From: Pseudoneurospora amorphoporcata
Taxonomy: Eukaryota > Ascomycota > Sordariomycetes > Sordariales > Sordariaceae
Direction: 5' to 3'
NCBI GenBank assembly: GCA_033297205.1
Contig: MU859118.1
Location: 118,363 to 182,362, forward strand
DNA length: 64,000 nucleotides
Position 1 is the stretch's first letter, and the number at the start of each line of letters is the position of its first letter. This document shows, in pieces, positions 24,194 to 36,665 of this stretch. The translations under genes were made by a program, and so were the position numbers. Below the pieces are notes generated by a model. The model ran no database searches. It had not been told where the DNA came from and worked only from the letters and a program-made list of their open reading frames with translations.

Positions 24194-24837
24194 GGCTGCA
24201 AACTGTCCGGGGATGACGATGTAGACAAAGAGACGGGGCCGGATAGCTAGAGAGCAAGAGGCGGGATAGATTGATGTGCAGTAGTAGTAGATAGATCGAC
24301 CGTGGACAACAACGGAAACGAGCACGGCCGGCCAGTTATCGAGGCACGCTGTGGGTAAATAGGGAAATGTGTGCGATCTCTCGTCGGATCCGACCTTTGC
24401 TGTCTGGCCTGGGCTCTGACTGCGATGCGACAGCCGACAACGGTGGATGCGGTGCGGTGTGGGGTGCAGCACCTGGATGCTTTTGGACACGCACTTGAGA
24501 TGGCGAAGGGACGGGCGTCGGGGCTGGATCGATGTCGGAGCAGTGTTTGCGGTTCGGGGAGGGAAGGAGACGAGTCGTGAAGTCGGATGATGGGATCGTG
24601 CCAGAGACTGGGAAGGAGCCGGTCCGTCGTCCGGCGATTTTTGGTGCCAAGTGAAGGTCGCGTCCTGGCTTCCCCCTTCCACTTTTTGCTTATCGATAAC
24701 AGCCGGTCTTGGTGGTGACGGGAGCTGCACAGGTGCGATAAATCTTGGCAACCGCCATCGGTGTACCGGTACACGCGTCTAGTACGTGAATTACAGTGTG
24801 AATTGCCGTCTCTGCTGGACATGCACGTGAATATTGA

Positions 24838-25157
24838 CTAAGGTACAATTCAATACTGGTTTGTTTGTTAGTTCGGTTCTTCGGCCATGGGTTGAGTAGG
24901 GGGGGACTAGAGCTCTCATTGGCCTTTTTCTGGTTTTCGTTTGAAGTAACTGACATTGACCAGGGCCTAATACGCCACAAAAGCCTCTTTCTGTCCCTCT
25001 CCGTATCTTACGGAAGCCTCTAAGATTGGAAGATATAAGAGGGCAATCCCCTTTACCGTTTACTCGATTCCCGAATGCTTTTCCATTGGCCTCGAGAGTG
25101 GAGATGGGCGTTTTTGTACCAAGCTAACAAACAAACCAGGGTGAGATTGTACCTTAG
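24838..25157. mobile_element. 320-bp inverted-repeat element flanked by TA (MITE-like)
   Basis: The segments 24838-24871 and 25124-25157 are inverted copies of one another, 34 bp with 29 identical positions. Both outer ends read CTAAGGTACAAT on opposite strands. Read as TA followed by AGGTACAATT, each end has a TA next to it, as expected for a Tc1/mariner-type target duplication. The 252-bp interior has no significant ORF. It lies between the EDC3 promoter and the PIF1 3' end. Confidence 0.6.
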
Positions 25158-26032
25158 GAGAAGTCGTGCAACTTTACCTATTAGGGTACCGTACGTCGTA
25201 AAATACAGCACTGTAACTTACCAACTCACGAAGTGCTCGCAGTACTTGGCTGTAATTGCCAAGTGAACGTAATGCAGCGATCTACCGCGAACCTTCTCGG
25301 CGTCGAGTCACTTCCCCGTCAACGTTCTGTCCAACTGAGCAAAGTTGAGAGTGGTGTAAGGGACGGGGCCAGATGCGAGTGGGCGGCTGAATGAAAGGGG
25401 AAAACACGTCTGTGTTTCACGACGTCTGACCAACCTCAACGAACCACTCACAAAGTCCCTGACCCTTAACAAAGCATGACCTCCAAAGTTGTATACCAAC
25501 ACATTTTTTGTAAAGGAGCAAGGGAGGCCGGTCGTTTGCAGCTGACCTTCAGCCTTGTGGTTGCTTTGGGTAATCGGTTATGTTTGTGAAATGTAGAAAG
25601 GAGTTGTTGTTGTGTTTAGGAACAATAATGCCACGCGGGCCTAGATCTGCAGGTATTTCTGCATGTGCCTGGACGTCTTTCTTATAGTTTTTACAATTGT
25701 GGATAACCGAGAGGAGATATGATGCCTCGTCAATGAACCCGATATCTGCCAGCTTACTATCCGTTGCTGATTGCATGCTCCTCTGTTTGAGACCGTCTAG
25801 GTCCATAGGGTATGAGTTGTTGTCCCCAGCTCCCAAAGTACCAGCTCACCTGGGGCCGCCTTTTTCCATAAACATCTCCATCTAACCGATACAATAAACC
25901 AAAGCCAACCACTCGGCTCAACGACCTTGACGCCGCCCAAGATAACAGTCAAGTCAACCATAACACCGCCTGATGCTGCCATGATGATGTTCCTTCCTTT
26001 CTTTTATGAACTTCCCTCGCTAATGTCGACTC
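25158..26032. other. Intergenic, downstream of PIF1
   Basis: 3' side of PIF1. A minus-strand frame (25549-25836) and others are present but show no domain or targeting signal. Nothing else is recognised. Confidence 0.5.
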
Positions 26033-28577
26033 TCAACCGTATCCTGCCATCCTCTCCTCCTCGTCCTCAATGTCAATCACCTCTCTTCTTTGCTGGTGCT
26101 TCGCAATCGTCTGGGCGACAGACGGAGTCTTGTACGCGAACTTGGTGATGGGCTGGTCCATCTTCGTTTTCTTCTTCACTGCCGACTCGGCGCTATAAAG
26201 CTTGTTGTAGAAGCTGACGACCCGTGGGTGCGCCATGACCTTGTCCTTTTGGAACCGGAGCACCTGCAGACCCTGCTGCGTGGTGGCTCTACTGAGCGCG
26301 ACGTATGCCTGTCCCTTTTCAAAGACCCTCCCAAGATCGACCTTGACGCGTTCAAGCGTTTGGCCCTGCGCTTTATGGATCGACAGAGCCCATGCAAGAA
26401 TCAGAGGAAGCTGCTTTCGAGAAGCCTGGACCTCCCCAGTAGGAAGTTCCACCTTCCAATCCTCCGGCTGACATAAAATGTCTCTCCTGGTCCCATCGAC
26501 GGCGTGGAATCGCACCAACGGGTACTCTGTGTTGTCGCCTTTTTCGATAGCGGCATTGGAAAGGGCGCTAGTGAAGGCCTTGATTCTTCTCTTCTTGTCG
26601 ATATCTTCATCGTCGTCAAAGTCACTGTTCGCTTTCAGCTCAAACGTTGCTTCGTTCATGAAACCGACGACAGTTCCAAGAGAGCCGTTCACGAGCGTCT
26701 CGTCCATGTTCTTGATGAGCATGACCTGGGCATCCTTCTTTAATTCTATTACGGGAGGAGCCATCATGTTGGCAAGAAGCTTCTCACGGACCGCCGGTTC
26801 GCCAGTGTCGTACGCTTCGTACCGGTAGACTTTGCCCTTCAAAGCAGCGAGTCGTTGCCTGTTCGAGTTCTCGACTTCATTTCTCGTCGGGAACAGTTCT
26901 GTTACTTCTAGCCCGTCATTAAAGGATAGAGGTCTGCTAAGTTGTTGGAAGTTCTTGACAGTCTTGTCACTGATTCTTCCCAACCGCATCTCGTTGAGCA
27001 TCTCTGCGAATTCTGTAACTTATTAGTCGTACGCTTTACTTCATATCTCGGGGCAAGACCACATACCAGGATCCCTCTGACGGAACACTTCAGTCAACCC
27101 AATGGTATGGTCAATGGACATGTTCCACGTTGTTGCATCAAAGGCAAACTTGACATCCCTCTGCTTGTTCAGATCTTTATCTGGCACAGGAGGCAGCTGA
27201 AAGAAATCACCAGTGATAACCAGTTGAATACCACCCCAAGGCCTGCCGTTGTTTCGGATAATTCTGCCGATCTGGGACAGCTTATCGAAAAGGTCGCCAT
27301 CAACCATGGAGATTTCGTCGATGATGAGAACCTTGGTCTTGAGCCATCGGTTTTTGGCCTTCGGGTTGCGCCTGATTTTTTTGACGAGCGTTTGGACATC
27401 CTCCTTGCCGAGACCGATACCAGCAAAGCTATGCAATGTCATGCCGCCGATATTACACGCCGCAAGGCCGGTCGAAGCCGTAACCGCGACTCTTTCCGGC
27501 TCCCGAGCAAACTTCTTTTTGAGTTCTGAGATGATCGCTCTCATCAGCACCGACTTTCCTGTACCGGCCGGACCCGTGAAGAAGACACTTTGACCTTTTT
27601 CCACCACCAAGCTCTTTACGTGAAGTTGTTCGCCGCTCAGTGTGATGGCTGACGCCTTGCTAAGGTGGGACGAAACGACCTTCTTGATCTCGTCCATGGG
27701 TATTTCCGTTTTGGGAGCGACCGAAGAAGACTTTTGCCTGTCTTTAAGCTGCTTTTTCTGCTCCTTGACCGCGCTTGCCGTAGTGTTCCATAGCATGGAC
27801 CCCTTGGGCTTCGATTCCAGCGTGGGAGCGTACCCGCTCTTCTCCCGTAGGTATTTTTCGGCATGTGCATAGTCCTCCTCCCACTCCCGAGGTAGCTCGC
27901 GCTTCGGCTTCTTCACAGCGGCGGGCGATTCAAAGTCGACGTCATGGTCTTGTAGGCGGTCTCGTTTCGTGTTGGTATTCGGAAGGGGGTTGAACTCGCG
28001 CTTCGGGGGTTGGAGATGCGATGGCGAAGACTCCGACCAAGAAAGAACGCTGGTATGGGTACCTGGCGGGGGCTCGCGGAGCCGAGCTTCTTTTGCTTCC
28101 TCCTCTTGTTGCCTTCGCAATTCCCGATGCTGTTCCAAGTTCATCCGCTGAGGTGGGAGGTCGGGCAAGGCGGATGGGGCTTCGAAATCCAAGTCGAGGT
28201 TTTCGTCATCGCTGAAATCGTCATCCTCAATATATACCGAGGAAGTTAAATCGTGATGGGGTCGCTTTATCGCTTGCATGGTAAGATCAATCACATCTGG
28301 GGTATCATTGAAGGAATCGGAGGCGTTGTAGAGCGACGCGAACGCTCTGCTACTGCCGCCGTAGTTGGGAGATGGTCGCGGAGCACTATTCGCGGGCCGA
28401 GTGGTCAACGGGTCGTTGGTCGCTGAAGGTCTTGAATTGGCGGAAATGGCACCGCTCGAGGTACCACCGAACCCAGGTTTTTTGAACACGTCGGCGACGG
28501 AGGTCCTAGACTGAGAGGCGGCTGAGGAGGCGCGTGCGGTACTGCTCAAAGGAAAGAGTTGGTGCTTCAGTGAAGCG

Positions 28578-28613
<36 letters not shown>

Positions 28614-28879
28614 GACGAAGCACTGGGCTTCGGCTTGTTGATGTTGTTGACCTCGGCGGCCTTTGCTTGGACTGCCCTGCCAAACATGATGTTGTCTTCG
28701 TCGTAGAGTGCTTCGAGTGGGAAAGAGGCACATTTGGGGGCAGAGTTGTGTACATGGGCTCGCGGAGGTGCGCGGTGCACGAGGACGGCTTGGAAGATTG
28801 ACCAATTCGGCGAAAGGTTGTGGTTGATGGTGGCCCGGTGCAAGAGCAGGTGGTGACCGGCAAGCAGCCCAGTCTTCAT
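26033..28879 (-). CDS. PIF1: ATP-dependent DNA helicase Pif1
   Basis: 5'-3' superfamily 1B helicase acting on G-quadruplexes, telomeres, replication forks and mitochondrial DNA. Exons 28879-27067 and 27012-26033 give 930 residues; the 54-bp intron has a GACTAAT branch, and the join reads FRQRDP-EFAEML. Walker A is GPAGTGKSVLM (about 435-445), Walker B is LIIDEISMVD (about 520), motif III is VITGDFFQLPPV (about 556). The C-terminal motifs SIHKAQGQTLERV and QAYVALSRAT (about 815-850) complete the Pif1 core. Two candidate starts exist. The ATG at 28879 begins a basic, His/Arg-rich stretch with no acidic residue for about 50 residues, like a mitochondrial presequence. The ATG at 28687 (residue 65, MFGRAVQAKAAEV) would omit it. 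The N-terminal 400 residues are disordered, with an 11-Asn run. Pif1 enzymes are known to use two starts for mitochondrial and nuclear forms. Confidence 0.95.
28577..28609 (-). repeat. (GTT)11 microsatellite coding poly-Asn in PIF1
   Basis: Eleven uninterrupted trinucleotides, read AAC on the coding strand, give eleven Asn in the disordered N-terminus of Pif1. A perfect repeat in a coding exon is likely length-variable between strains. Confidence 0.95.
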
Positions 28880-31800
28880 ACAGCTTTCGACCCCTCGTAG
28901 GCGAGAGGGACAGGGCCACCACTTTTGTCCGAAGTGCTAAGGTATCGTTGTACGCTAGTTGCACTATTAACCCTTTCGGTCGAGTTGGGCGAAAAGTCTT
29001 GGCTCGGATTGGATCATTGAATTCCAGTTGTCATCTCCTTCCATTTGGCTCAAAAAAAATTCAAAAAATGGCACATCATAGTGATACCAGTTAACGCGTT
29101 CGTCTACGAAAATCGCGTTCGTTGATTTCAATAAACGCGGAGGACCGTGCACGGAGCGATACCTTATGGATGCCTTTGTGTGGCTCTTGGTGAGGGGCTC
29201 CCCTGCAAGTGTTTGCAGTGCCCCTGGGGTTTTTTGGGGTGCAACCACGGCAACCGCGGTGAAGACCCAGGGACCAAAACATCCCAGAATTTATACATAC
29301 TCTCACCTCGGTGAGAACACAAAAAGGTACCTGCGGAACATGGGGTGGCCAGTCCCTAACTGCTAACATCCACATCGCACTGCATCTTTGTGCGATTGCG
29401 ATGACGTATGTCACCAAGCCGAGTTGAGCCCGTCTGCAGAAAGAAAATACCTATTCATGGGAACTTGTGCAAGTTCGATCTTCTCACCTCCAATGAGAGA
29501 AGCTTTTCACATAATGTTTTCTTCTCTCTTCCTGTTGCACACCGGTGGAAGAGATCAGAGAAGAACGACGTGACTGTATATCCTTCTGCCCGTCTATCTA
29601 TTTTGCTTACATCCATAGAACAAGTTCCAGATGATGTTCACAACTGAAAGTCTCGAATAAAAACTGGTGGTTAACATCGGCGCAGATGCACAACAGTAAT
29701 CGTCACCTGTCTGATAACCCTTTACTCCTACCATTGACCGGAGAACATGAGGGGTACAGGATCCAAACTAGCGGGCCATCAAGAGAAGAACAGTCCACGG
29801 TCCGCGTGACGGCCTGTGTTGTCATACCAGTTCCAGATCGTTTCCCATGAACACTTTCCCATGGGTTTCCCAATCGGACGAGTCTCACAACGGAAATGTT
29901 CATCGTCGGACATGCCGTTGCACTAAAAGCGGTCCTGGGACTATCCGGCCACCGCCAACTCAAAAGATGGTTTCAAGTTACTGCTAGTTCAAGTGCCGTC
30001 GATTCGTCAAACCAACTTGACCCAGCCCAGCTCGTTGGACCCGTTGTGGAACCGTAACAGAGTACGGGCACTGCTATTTCTCTCTCCTTCCCCAGGTTAG
30101 CGCTTGGTCACGGATATATGTAAACAAGAGAGACAACTCTGCCTCTCTCGGTCATCACCAGTGGGTGAATCAAAATGGCGCAAGAACAGTCGGTCCGCAA
30201 ATGCAAATTGGGAATTCTCAAGACATCCCACGCCTCCACAGGATCAGCCAGCTTCGGTTTTTTCTGGTCGGCCGAGGATATCCATTCCATGTGATGCCAA
30301 ATGCTTGGCTCGGTAATCACGGTCGCAGATAGGTTTCTTGGAGATGAGCTTGACCAAAAGTCAAGAGAAAGCTTTCTGTCGAAAAGCTTTTCAATGCGAG
30401 GTTGGCATTGTCTGGGCGGTGGCTGATGATCTGGGCCGCATGACCTGGCAGCTGGAGTCAGATCTCTGGGATCTCGCTTGGCAGTGAAGCCAACAATCGG
30501 ACAAGGACATTCAACAAAGATATGATGGATAAAAGGCCGGCGGCTTCGGTTTGATATAAGATGGAGTTTTGGTTGGCTGTAAACCCCCATACGAAACGTC
30601 ATGGTATAATTGGCAAGAAACTTGCCGATTTCGGACTTTGTGTTCGCAAAAGGTCGTCGACGGAATGCGGTCGGGACGTTGTCGTGCCGATTACAAGTAC
30701 TACGTAAGCACTATCTTCAGCCTCCTTTACCGTACTTCCAGCTACCATGCCACCGGTTCGGCGTTCCTTAGCCTTATCTTTAGGAGGCTTCCATGGCGAT
30801 CGAGACTGGTCGTCGTACGGTACCTGGGATGATGGGAGGTGTGAGAGAGAACGTGACGTGTAGGAATATCAGTGACGCCAAAAAAGAAAGATGGGACAGC
30901 CGCAAACGTGACCGGAAAACCGCTATTTTTCGAGATCCCATCCCTTGTGTTCCTTTACAAGGCCGAATGATAGGAAGCCCGGCCCTCTGCAGACTCTTGT
31001 GACCCCCGTGTTACTGCAACCAATATGCCGTACAGCGATGCACAAAAGACCAAAGATGAAATATGCATTGCAGGATGCACCTTTATCCAGCATGGAATAC
31101 CGGATTCTCTCAGACCCCCATCCCATCACCAGACTTCTTCGGTGCAGTCGGGTGGGGTGCATGCTATGATGGTCGCCGTGAGATGGATGGAAGCAGGAGG
31201 TTGGTTCCCGTCCCCATGAGAGTCCTTTCTCTGCCTTCGTGAAAGATGCCCCACCTGGATTCCAGCTTTGCCGTTAGCCACCATTGGGAAACGCGGCTCC
31301 AATGCGACAATATGATTGGCCCTCTCTCAACCGCCAAGGTTCTCTTGACGGTATCGGACCCACAAGAGCAGTCGGGATTGAGCACGTCCCCTTTACAAAG
31401 TTGTTGAAACCATATGCGTTGGTACTGTGCGCGCAGACCGATGCCCGTGGCGTAGACTGCCTTCCTGGCCTTCTTCTCCATGGCGGGCCATGGGTAATGG
31501 ATCATGTCCTGCCAGTCAATGTTGCCAAAGAAAATCTGCCTCTCTTGGCAGATGATAACTCTGCCGGCCTCTGCCAGGTTCTCGAGGACTTTTATCTGTT
31601 GCCATTCCCCTCTGCCGTCTTCCCGTTTCCCGTCCCGGTTTTGCTTCAATGTTGACCTTTCTTCCATCGCCTTTTTCCTTCTTTTTCTTTTCGGGTTCGG
31701 AAGCATTGCGCGGTGTTCATTGTTGATCACTGCCGTTCCGCCGGCTCGGCAAAGCATCACTCATTGGCACCTTTAGTGGCTCTGTTCACGACTATCAACC

Positions 31801-32854
31801 CACTACTACGGGGACGTTCCAGTACTTTCAAGTTGAATCGCGACTGGTAACGGAAAGAAGGATTTCTGCTTGTCGAGGTCTCGGTGTTCGGTTGCAACTG
31901 TTACCTTACCTCTATCCAGGTCTCAAAAGGTCTAGGCTATCACACCCGGTAGCGACTGCGGCGACAACGCAACTTACCTTTACGACGAAAGCGCTACCTT
32001 CCCGCACCAAGTGGCATCGCTTGCTGTCATCCTGTGTGGCTTGGCGCTCGAGATTGAATTCGACCGAAACGGAGAAAGACAAACACCAATTTTTGCAAGG
32101 CACAAACAAAATCCTAACCACAGCCCGGCGCGTTTCTGCGGCTGCTCTTCCGCCTTCGCTCTACGAAATCCGATATCCTTCGACGGTCGTTTAGCATCCC
32201 TCCGTGGCCACCGCTACCTAACACCACGCCGCCTTACTCCTCCTGTACGCTACAAAGCTCCATTGGATTCCGGTTCCTGTCCAGGTTACTAATTGGCTAT
32301 TAGTTGGTTGGAACAGCGTTCGTGGTTCGTCTTGGTTCTTCCAGAAACGAAACAGGCGCATCTTCTCCAGAACCCCCCACCCGGTTCAGATACACAACAG
32401 CAGGGCTGAGGCTGAGTCAGGATCCGCCTGTGCGCGCCACTAGGTCATCATCGGGCAACGGGCAAGAATATCGGTTGACCGGGACATTGGGGATTCCCCG
32501 GCCTAGAAAGAAGGAAACGAAACAAGTACAGGTCCCGGTCTGCGAGTCGGTGCCTCGGGCCTTAAACTATCGCAGGGTCATCCCGTCCCACTAGCTCCGA
32601 CCTCTCGGACCCTGTTCCTACAAAGGACCCCAGGTCGCCGGTCTCCTCCACCCCACAACAAAATCGAAGGAGGAACATATCAAATCTTTTTGTTTCTGAG
32701 CAGCAGGTCAGAGTGAGTCGTCTTTGTTCGACTTTTTGCCTTCTGGTCTTGCTCATCAACAGTATAACCCTTTGACTTTTGCGCCAGCTGCCTGCGGAGC
32801 ACACGACGACAACCCCGAGTTTTCTTACGGCTTGTCCGTACAAAACACGGCAAG
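28880..32854. other. About 4 kb without recognised gene
   Basis: Shared upstream region of PIF1 (-) and NHA1 (+). Several frames of 70-200 codons exist, such as minus 31164-31760, but they lack motifs and overlap each other on both strands. The rightmost kilobase is CT-rich and may be a long NHA1 leader; a GTGAGT at about 32711 could be the donor of a leader intron. No tRNA, rRNA or transposon end was recognised. Confidence 0.45.
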
Positions 32855-35800
32855 ATGGCGTGGGACAAGCTTTCTATCACCAGGCCCCACCTGGTCTACA
32901 TCATCCTGGGCGGCTTTACCTCACTGTTCATGCTGTGCTCTTCCATCATCAAGGAGCGCATGTACATTGGTGAAGCAACCGTGGCCACACTCTGCGGCCT
33001 CATCTTCGGCCCTCATGCTGCCGACCTAATAAACCCCATGGAATGGGGTAATCTAGATATTGTTACGATCGAGTTCTCGCGTCTCGTTCTCGTGGTCCAA
33101 TGTTTCGCCGTCGGAGTCGAACTGCCAAAATTTTACATGGAAAAGCACTGGAGATCCGTCACCTTCCTTCTTATCCCTGTCATGCTCTGGGGCTGGCTGA
33201 TCACCAGTCTTTTTGTCTGGTGGCTGATTCCACCCCTGAACTGGCTGGACAGTCTGGTTGTTGCTGCCTGCGTTACGGCTACGGATCCCGTCCTCGCTTC
33301 ATCCGTTGTCGGTAAGGGCAAGTTCGCAAAGAGGGTGCCCAAGCATTTGCGAGATCTGCTCTCTGCGGAATCCGGCTGCAACGATGGCATGGCTTTCCCC
33401 TTCGTCTACCTTTCTCTATACCTCATTCTAGACAACCGTGACGCCCGAGACGTATCCTTCCATTGGGTCGTCCTCACCATTCTCTACGAGTGCGTTTTCG
33501 GTGCTGTCTTTGGCTTCATGGTCGGCTATATCGCCCGCCACGGTATAAAGTATGCAGAGAGACATGAGCTGATCGACCGGGAGAGTTTTCTCGTCTTCTA
33601 CTTCGTCCTGGCCCTCTTTTGCGCCGGGTCTGGCAGCATCCTAGGCGTAGATGATCTTCTTGTCGGTTTCGCTGCCGGCGTCGGCTTCTCCAACGACGGT
33701 TGGTTCACAAATAAGACGGAGGAATCTCACGTATCCAACGTCATCGATTTGCTCATCAACTTGGCATACTTTGTCTACCTTGGCACAATCATTCCTTGGG
33801 AGCAGTTCAACAACTTCGAGATCGGACTCGGCGCTTGGCGCTTGGTCGTTCTCGCCATCATGGTCATTCTTTTCAGACGAATCCCCATCATGATGGCTCT
33901 GAAACCATTGATACCCGACATCAAGACATGGCGCGAGGCTTTGTTTGCTGGTCATTTCGGTCCCATTGGTGTCGGTGCTATCTTTGTCGCCATTCTGGCG
34001 CGTGCTGAGCTGGAGCACGAGGATCCTGTCCCCCTTGCCGATATCTCTAGCATTAGCGAGAACAATCCGCACTTCCACCTGATCCGACTGGTGTGGCCCA
34101 TCGTCACCTTCTTGGTGGTGTCTTCGATTATCGTCCACGGCTCGTCAGTTGCCGTGTTTACGCTCGGCAAACACATCAACACCCTTACTATCACTATGTC
34201 CTACACGCAAGCCAACGAAGATGGGCCTTCTTGGATGAACCGCCTGCCCCGCATCACTTCGGTTTCCCGCTCTCAAGCTAGGAACATGTCAGATACCGAA
34301 GACGATTTGAAGATGCCCGAGTTCCCCCCTGGCACGTTGCCTCCTACTGGTATTCCTGGCACTTTCTTGCGTCGTCAAAAGGAAGGGGATAAGGATACCG
34401 GTCGTCCTACGGGGAGTCGTTCATCATCGGCCAACGGCCGGCGTCGGAGAAAGGGATGGGATGACGGGATCGGACCCGGAGGGCCTATCAGTCAGTCAGC
34501 AATCTTTCCCCAGCGCCGAAGCCAAAGCGAACATGCACTCGGATTGGCCCCTGATGAGATGTCTCCTGAGCCATATGACACTACGCGGTTGTCACCTTCG
34601 GATGCCTTGACTACGCGCCGCTCGGCAAGGAAGAGTGAAAAGGAAAGATCATCTGATGAAACAGCCTCCCCCGATGAACCGAGCCCCACCTCTGGACGAA
34701 AGGATCTCGAGTATTACGACGAAGGCGACCATGTCATTGTTGAGGATCAAGAAGGAAATGTTCTGGCCGTGGAACCCCCTGCCACCGGCGAAGGCGAAAA
34801 TCCAGTGGAAGCTCTCAAGGAGAAGCTCGAGGCTGAGGCTGGGCCATCGAGCTGGAGCTATGACGGCTTGAAGAAGAAGATTCAGAACTGGCGTGAGGAA
34901 GAAATGGCAAAGCGCAAGGACAAGGAGAAGTCTACTAGGAGAAGTGAACCGGCCAGAGCGTACCAGTTCGGTACAACGGTTAGTACCGCTGATGCATCCC
35001 CTATGCGCTTATCCAACTGACATGTTGATGCAGATTATTGTTGAAAACGAAGATGGCGAAGTTCTCAAGAAGTATGAACTACCTTCATCTGGGAAACCAG
35101 AAAACGATTTTGTTTCCCAGAGCTTGAAGTACATGGGTATCAACAAAGCGGAAAAGTCGCCGGTCGCAGGAGCCGCAGCTGGTGGCGAGGGCTCAGCCAC
35201 CAGGCCGGCCAAACCAACGAAACGTCCTACGTGGGCTTCGGCCGTGGTTGGTGGTGGCGATGCCTCGAAAAAGAAAAATGCGGAGGAAGAACAAGAAGAG
35301 GACGACCGTCATATTCGCTTCACTATTGGTGGTGTTAGCCAACGCATGAACAAGGAGGACTTCATCAAGGAGATGCAGAAGTTGAACAAGAGCACGCGCA
35401 AGGAGATTGTGGATCAGTCCAACGCATCGAGCGCTGTCAAGAGCCTAGCCAAAGCGGACCTTACCCCTAAGCAGCCACAGCAACCGCAGCAGCAACCTCA
35501 GCAGCAATTACAGCTGACGCAGCGCAGAGGATCTCCTGCTGGATCTGTTAAGTCCAGCCATAGCAAGGGTAGTTCTACAAGACAAGGGCGTCCTGAGAAT
35601 ATGGAGACTATGAGCGGAGGCAGTAATGCTGAACGCAGTGAGTCGCCATCGAGGTCGAGGTCGAGGTCGCCTTCGCTCTTGACGGGAGAGGGAGAGCCAT
35701 CAGCCCCAAGCAGAGACGTCCCAGAAACAGCAGCAGAACGGAGACGTAGGCTAGCGGTGCTCCAGAGCGTTGGAGACGACGAAGAAGGAGAGCACGGTGA

Positions 35801-35951
35801 GACGCCAGCGGAAAGACGACGCAGAGAGGCTGCTCTCGGCATGTCTTCGGGCGCAGCGGAGGACGAGGATAGCGAGGATGATGATACCCCCAGGATTCCG
35901 CCGCCGAGGAGAGGGATCCGGTTCGCGGAGCCGACCAAGCGGGAGACATGA
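32855..35951 (+). CDS. NHA1: Plasma-membrane Na+(K+)/H+ antiporter Nha1
   Basis: Exports Na+ or K+ in exchange for protons at the plasma membrane, controlling ion and pH homeostasis. Exons 32855-34978 and 35034-35951 give 1013 residues; the intron is 55 bp (GTTAGT donor, CTGAC branch). Residues 1 to about 440 are the polytopic CPA1-type membrane domain. Visible motifs are TATDPVLASSVVG and SAESGCNDGMAFPF, the latter holding the ion-binding Asn-Asp pair near residues 174-175, plus several hydrophobic segments such as FLLIPVMLWGWLITSLFVWW. The rest is a long hydrophilic tail, normal for fungal Nha1 (the yeast protein is about 985 residues). The tail contains EDQEGNVLAVE, IIVENEDGEVLKKYELP straddling the intron, DRHIRFTIGGVSQRM, a Gln-rich run, and RSRSRSPS phosphorylation-type repeats. 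The initiator follows a purine-rich GCAAG context. Confidence 0.95.
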
Positions 35952-36665
35952 GTTATGGAACTGATTGACTGACTTGGTGAATAATGTTCGGTACGATGGA
36001 AGGATTGGCATGAATGAGGTGCATATATGTGGTCTATGGACGATAAAATGGAAGAGTAATGAGATGGGGAACATTGAGGGTTTTTTTTGTGTTTTTGTGA
36101 TGTTCATTTTTCTATATAGGTATTTTGAGCGAGGAACTGTACATGCAGACAGCGCCGGCAATATCAAGATGACATTGGCGGTATTGGATAACTTGGGTGA
36201 AGCTCGTGTGTGTGTGTCTATATATGCCTCCGATCAACATGTGGATGGCATGACATTGCATCCGCTTATTACTTGGGGGGTTCTGGGCGCCAAGAGTCTT
36301 TTTTCCCCCCCTACTCGTTAAAAAGTACATGAACCTAACCGCTTAATCCTCGGTCCCGTGACTGAACCTTACCTAATACGGCCTAGCGTCCGATAAGAAA
36401 ACTCGTCATGGTCGGTGCTTGCGAACATTGAGCGATTCGAGGTCCAACTTTTTGAGACTCCAGCTCACTCACTGTCCACTGTCCCGCAGAGTTGCCGTCG
36501 AAAAGCAGGTTGTTTTTGCCCACGCGCTGTGCCTGTATCCACATTGTCCGATTTCTCCGATTTCCCAAACATCCACAAACCTGATAACATTACCTCGATT
36601 CCATACCAGTCAGGTCACGACCACCAACAACAGCCCTTCTATCCATCCCACCCACATAATTCAAA

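Noticed and set aside
24247..24822. 191-codon minus-strand frame upstream of EDC3
   Set aside because: Overlaps another long frame (23975-24751) on the same strand; Ser/Arg/Pro-rich leader-type sequence without domains.
31164..31760. 198-codon minus-strand frame in the PIF1-NHA1 gap
   Set aside because: No signal peptide, motif or plausible intron; opposite-strand frames of similar length exist, so it looks like chance.
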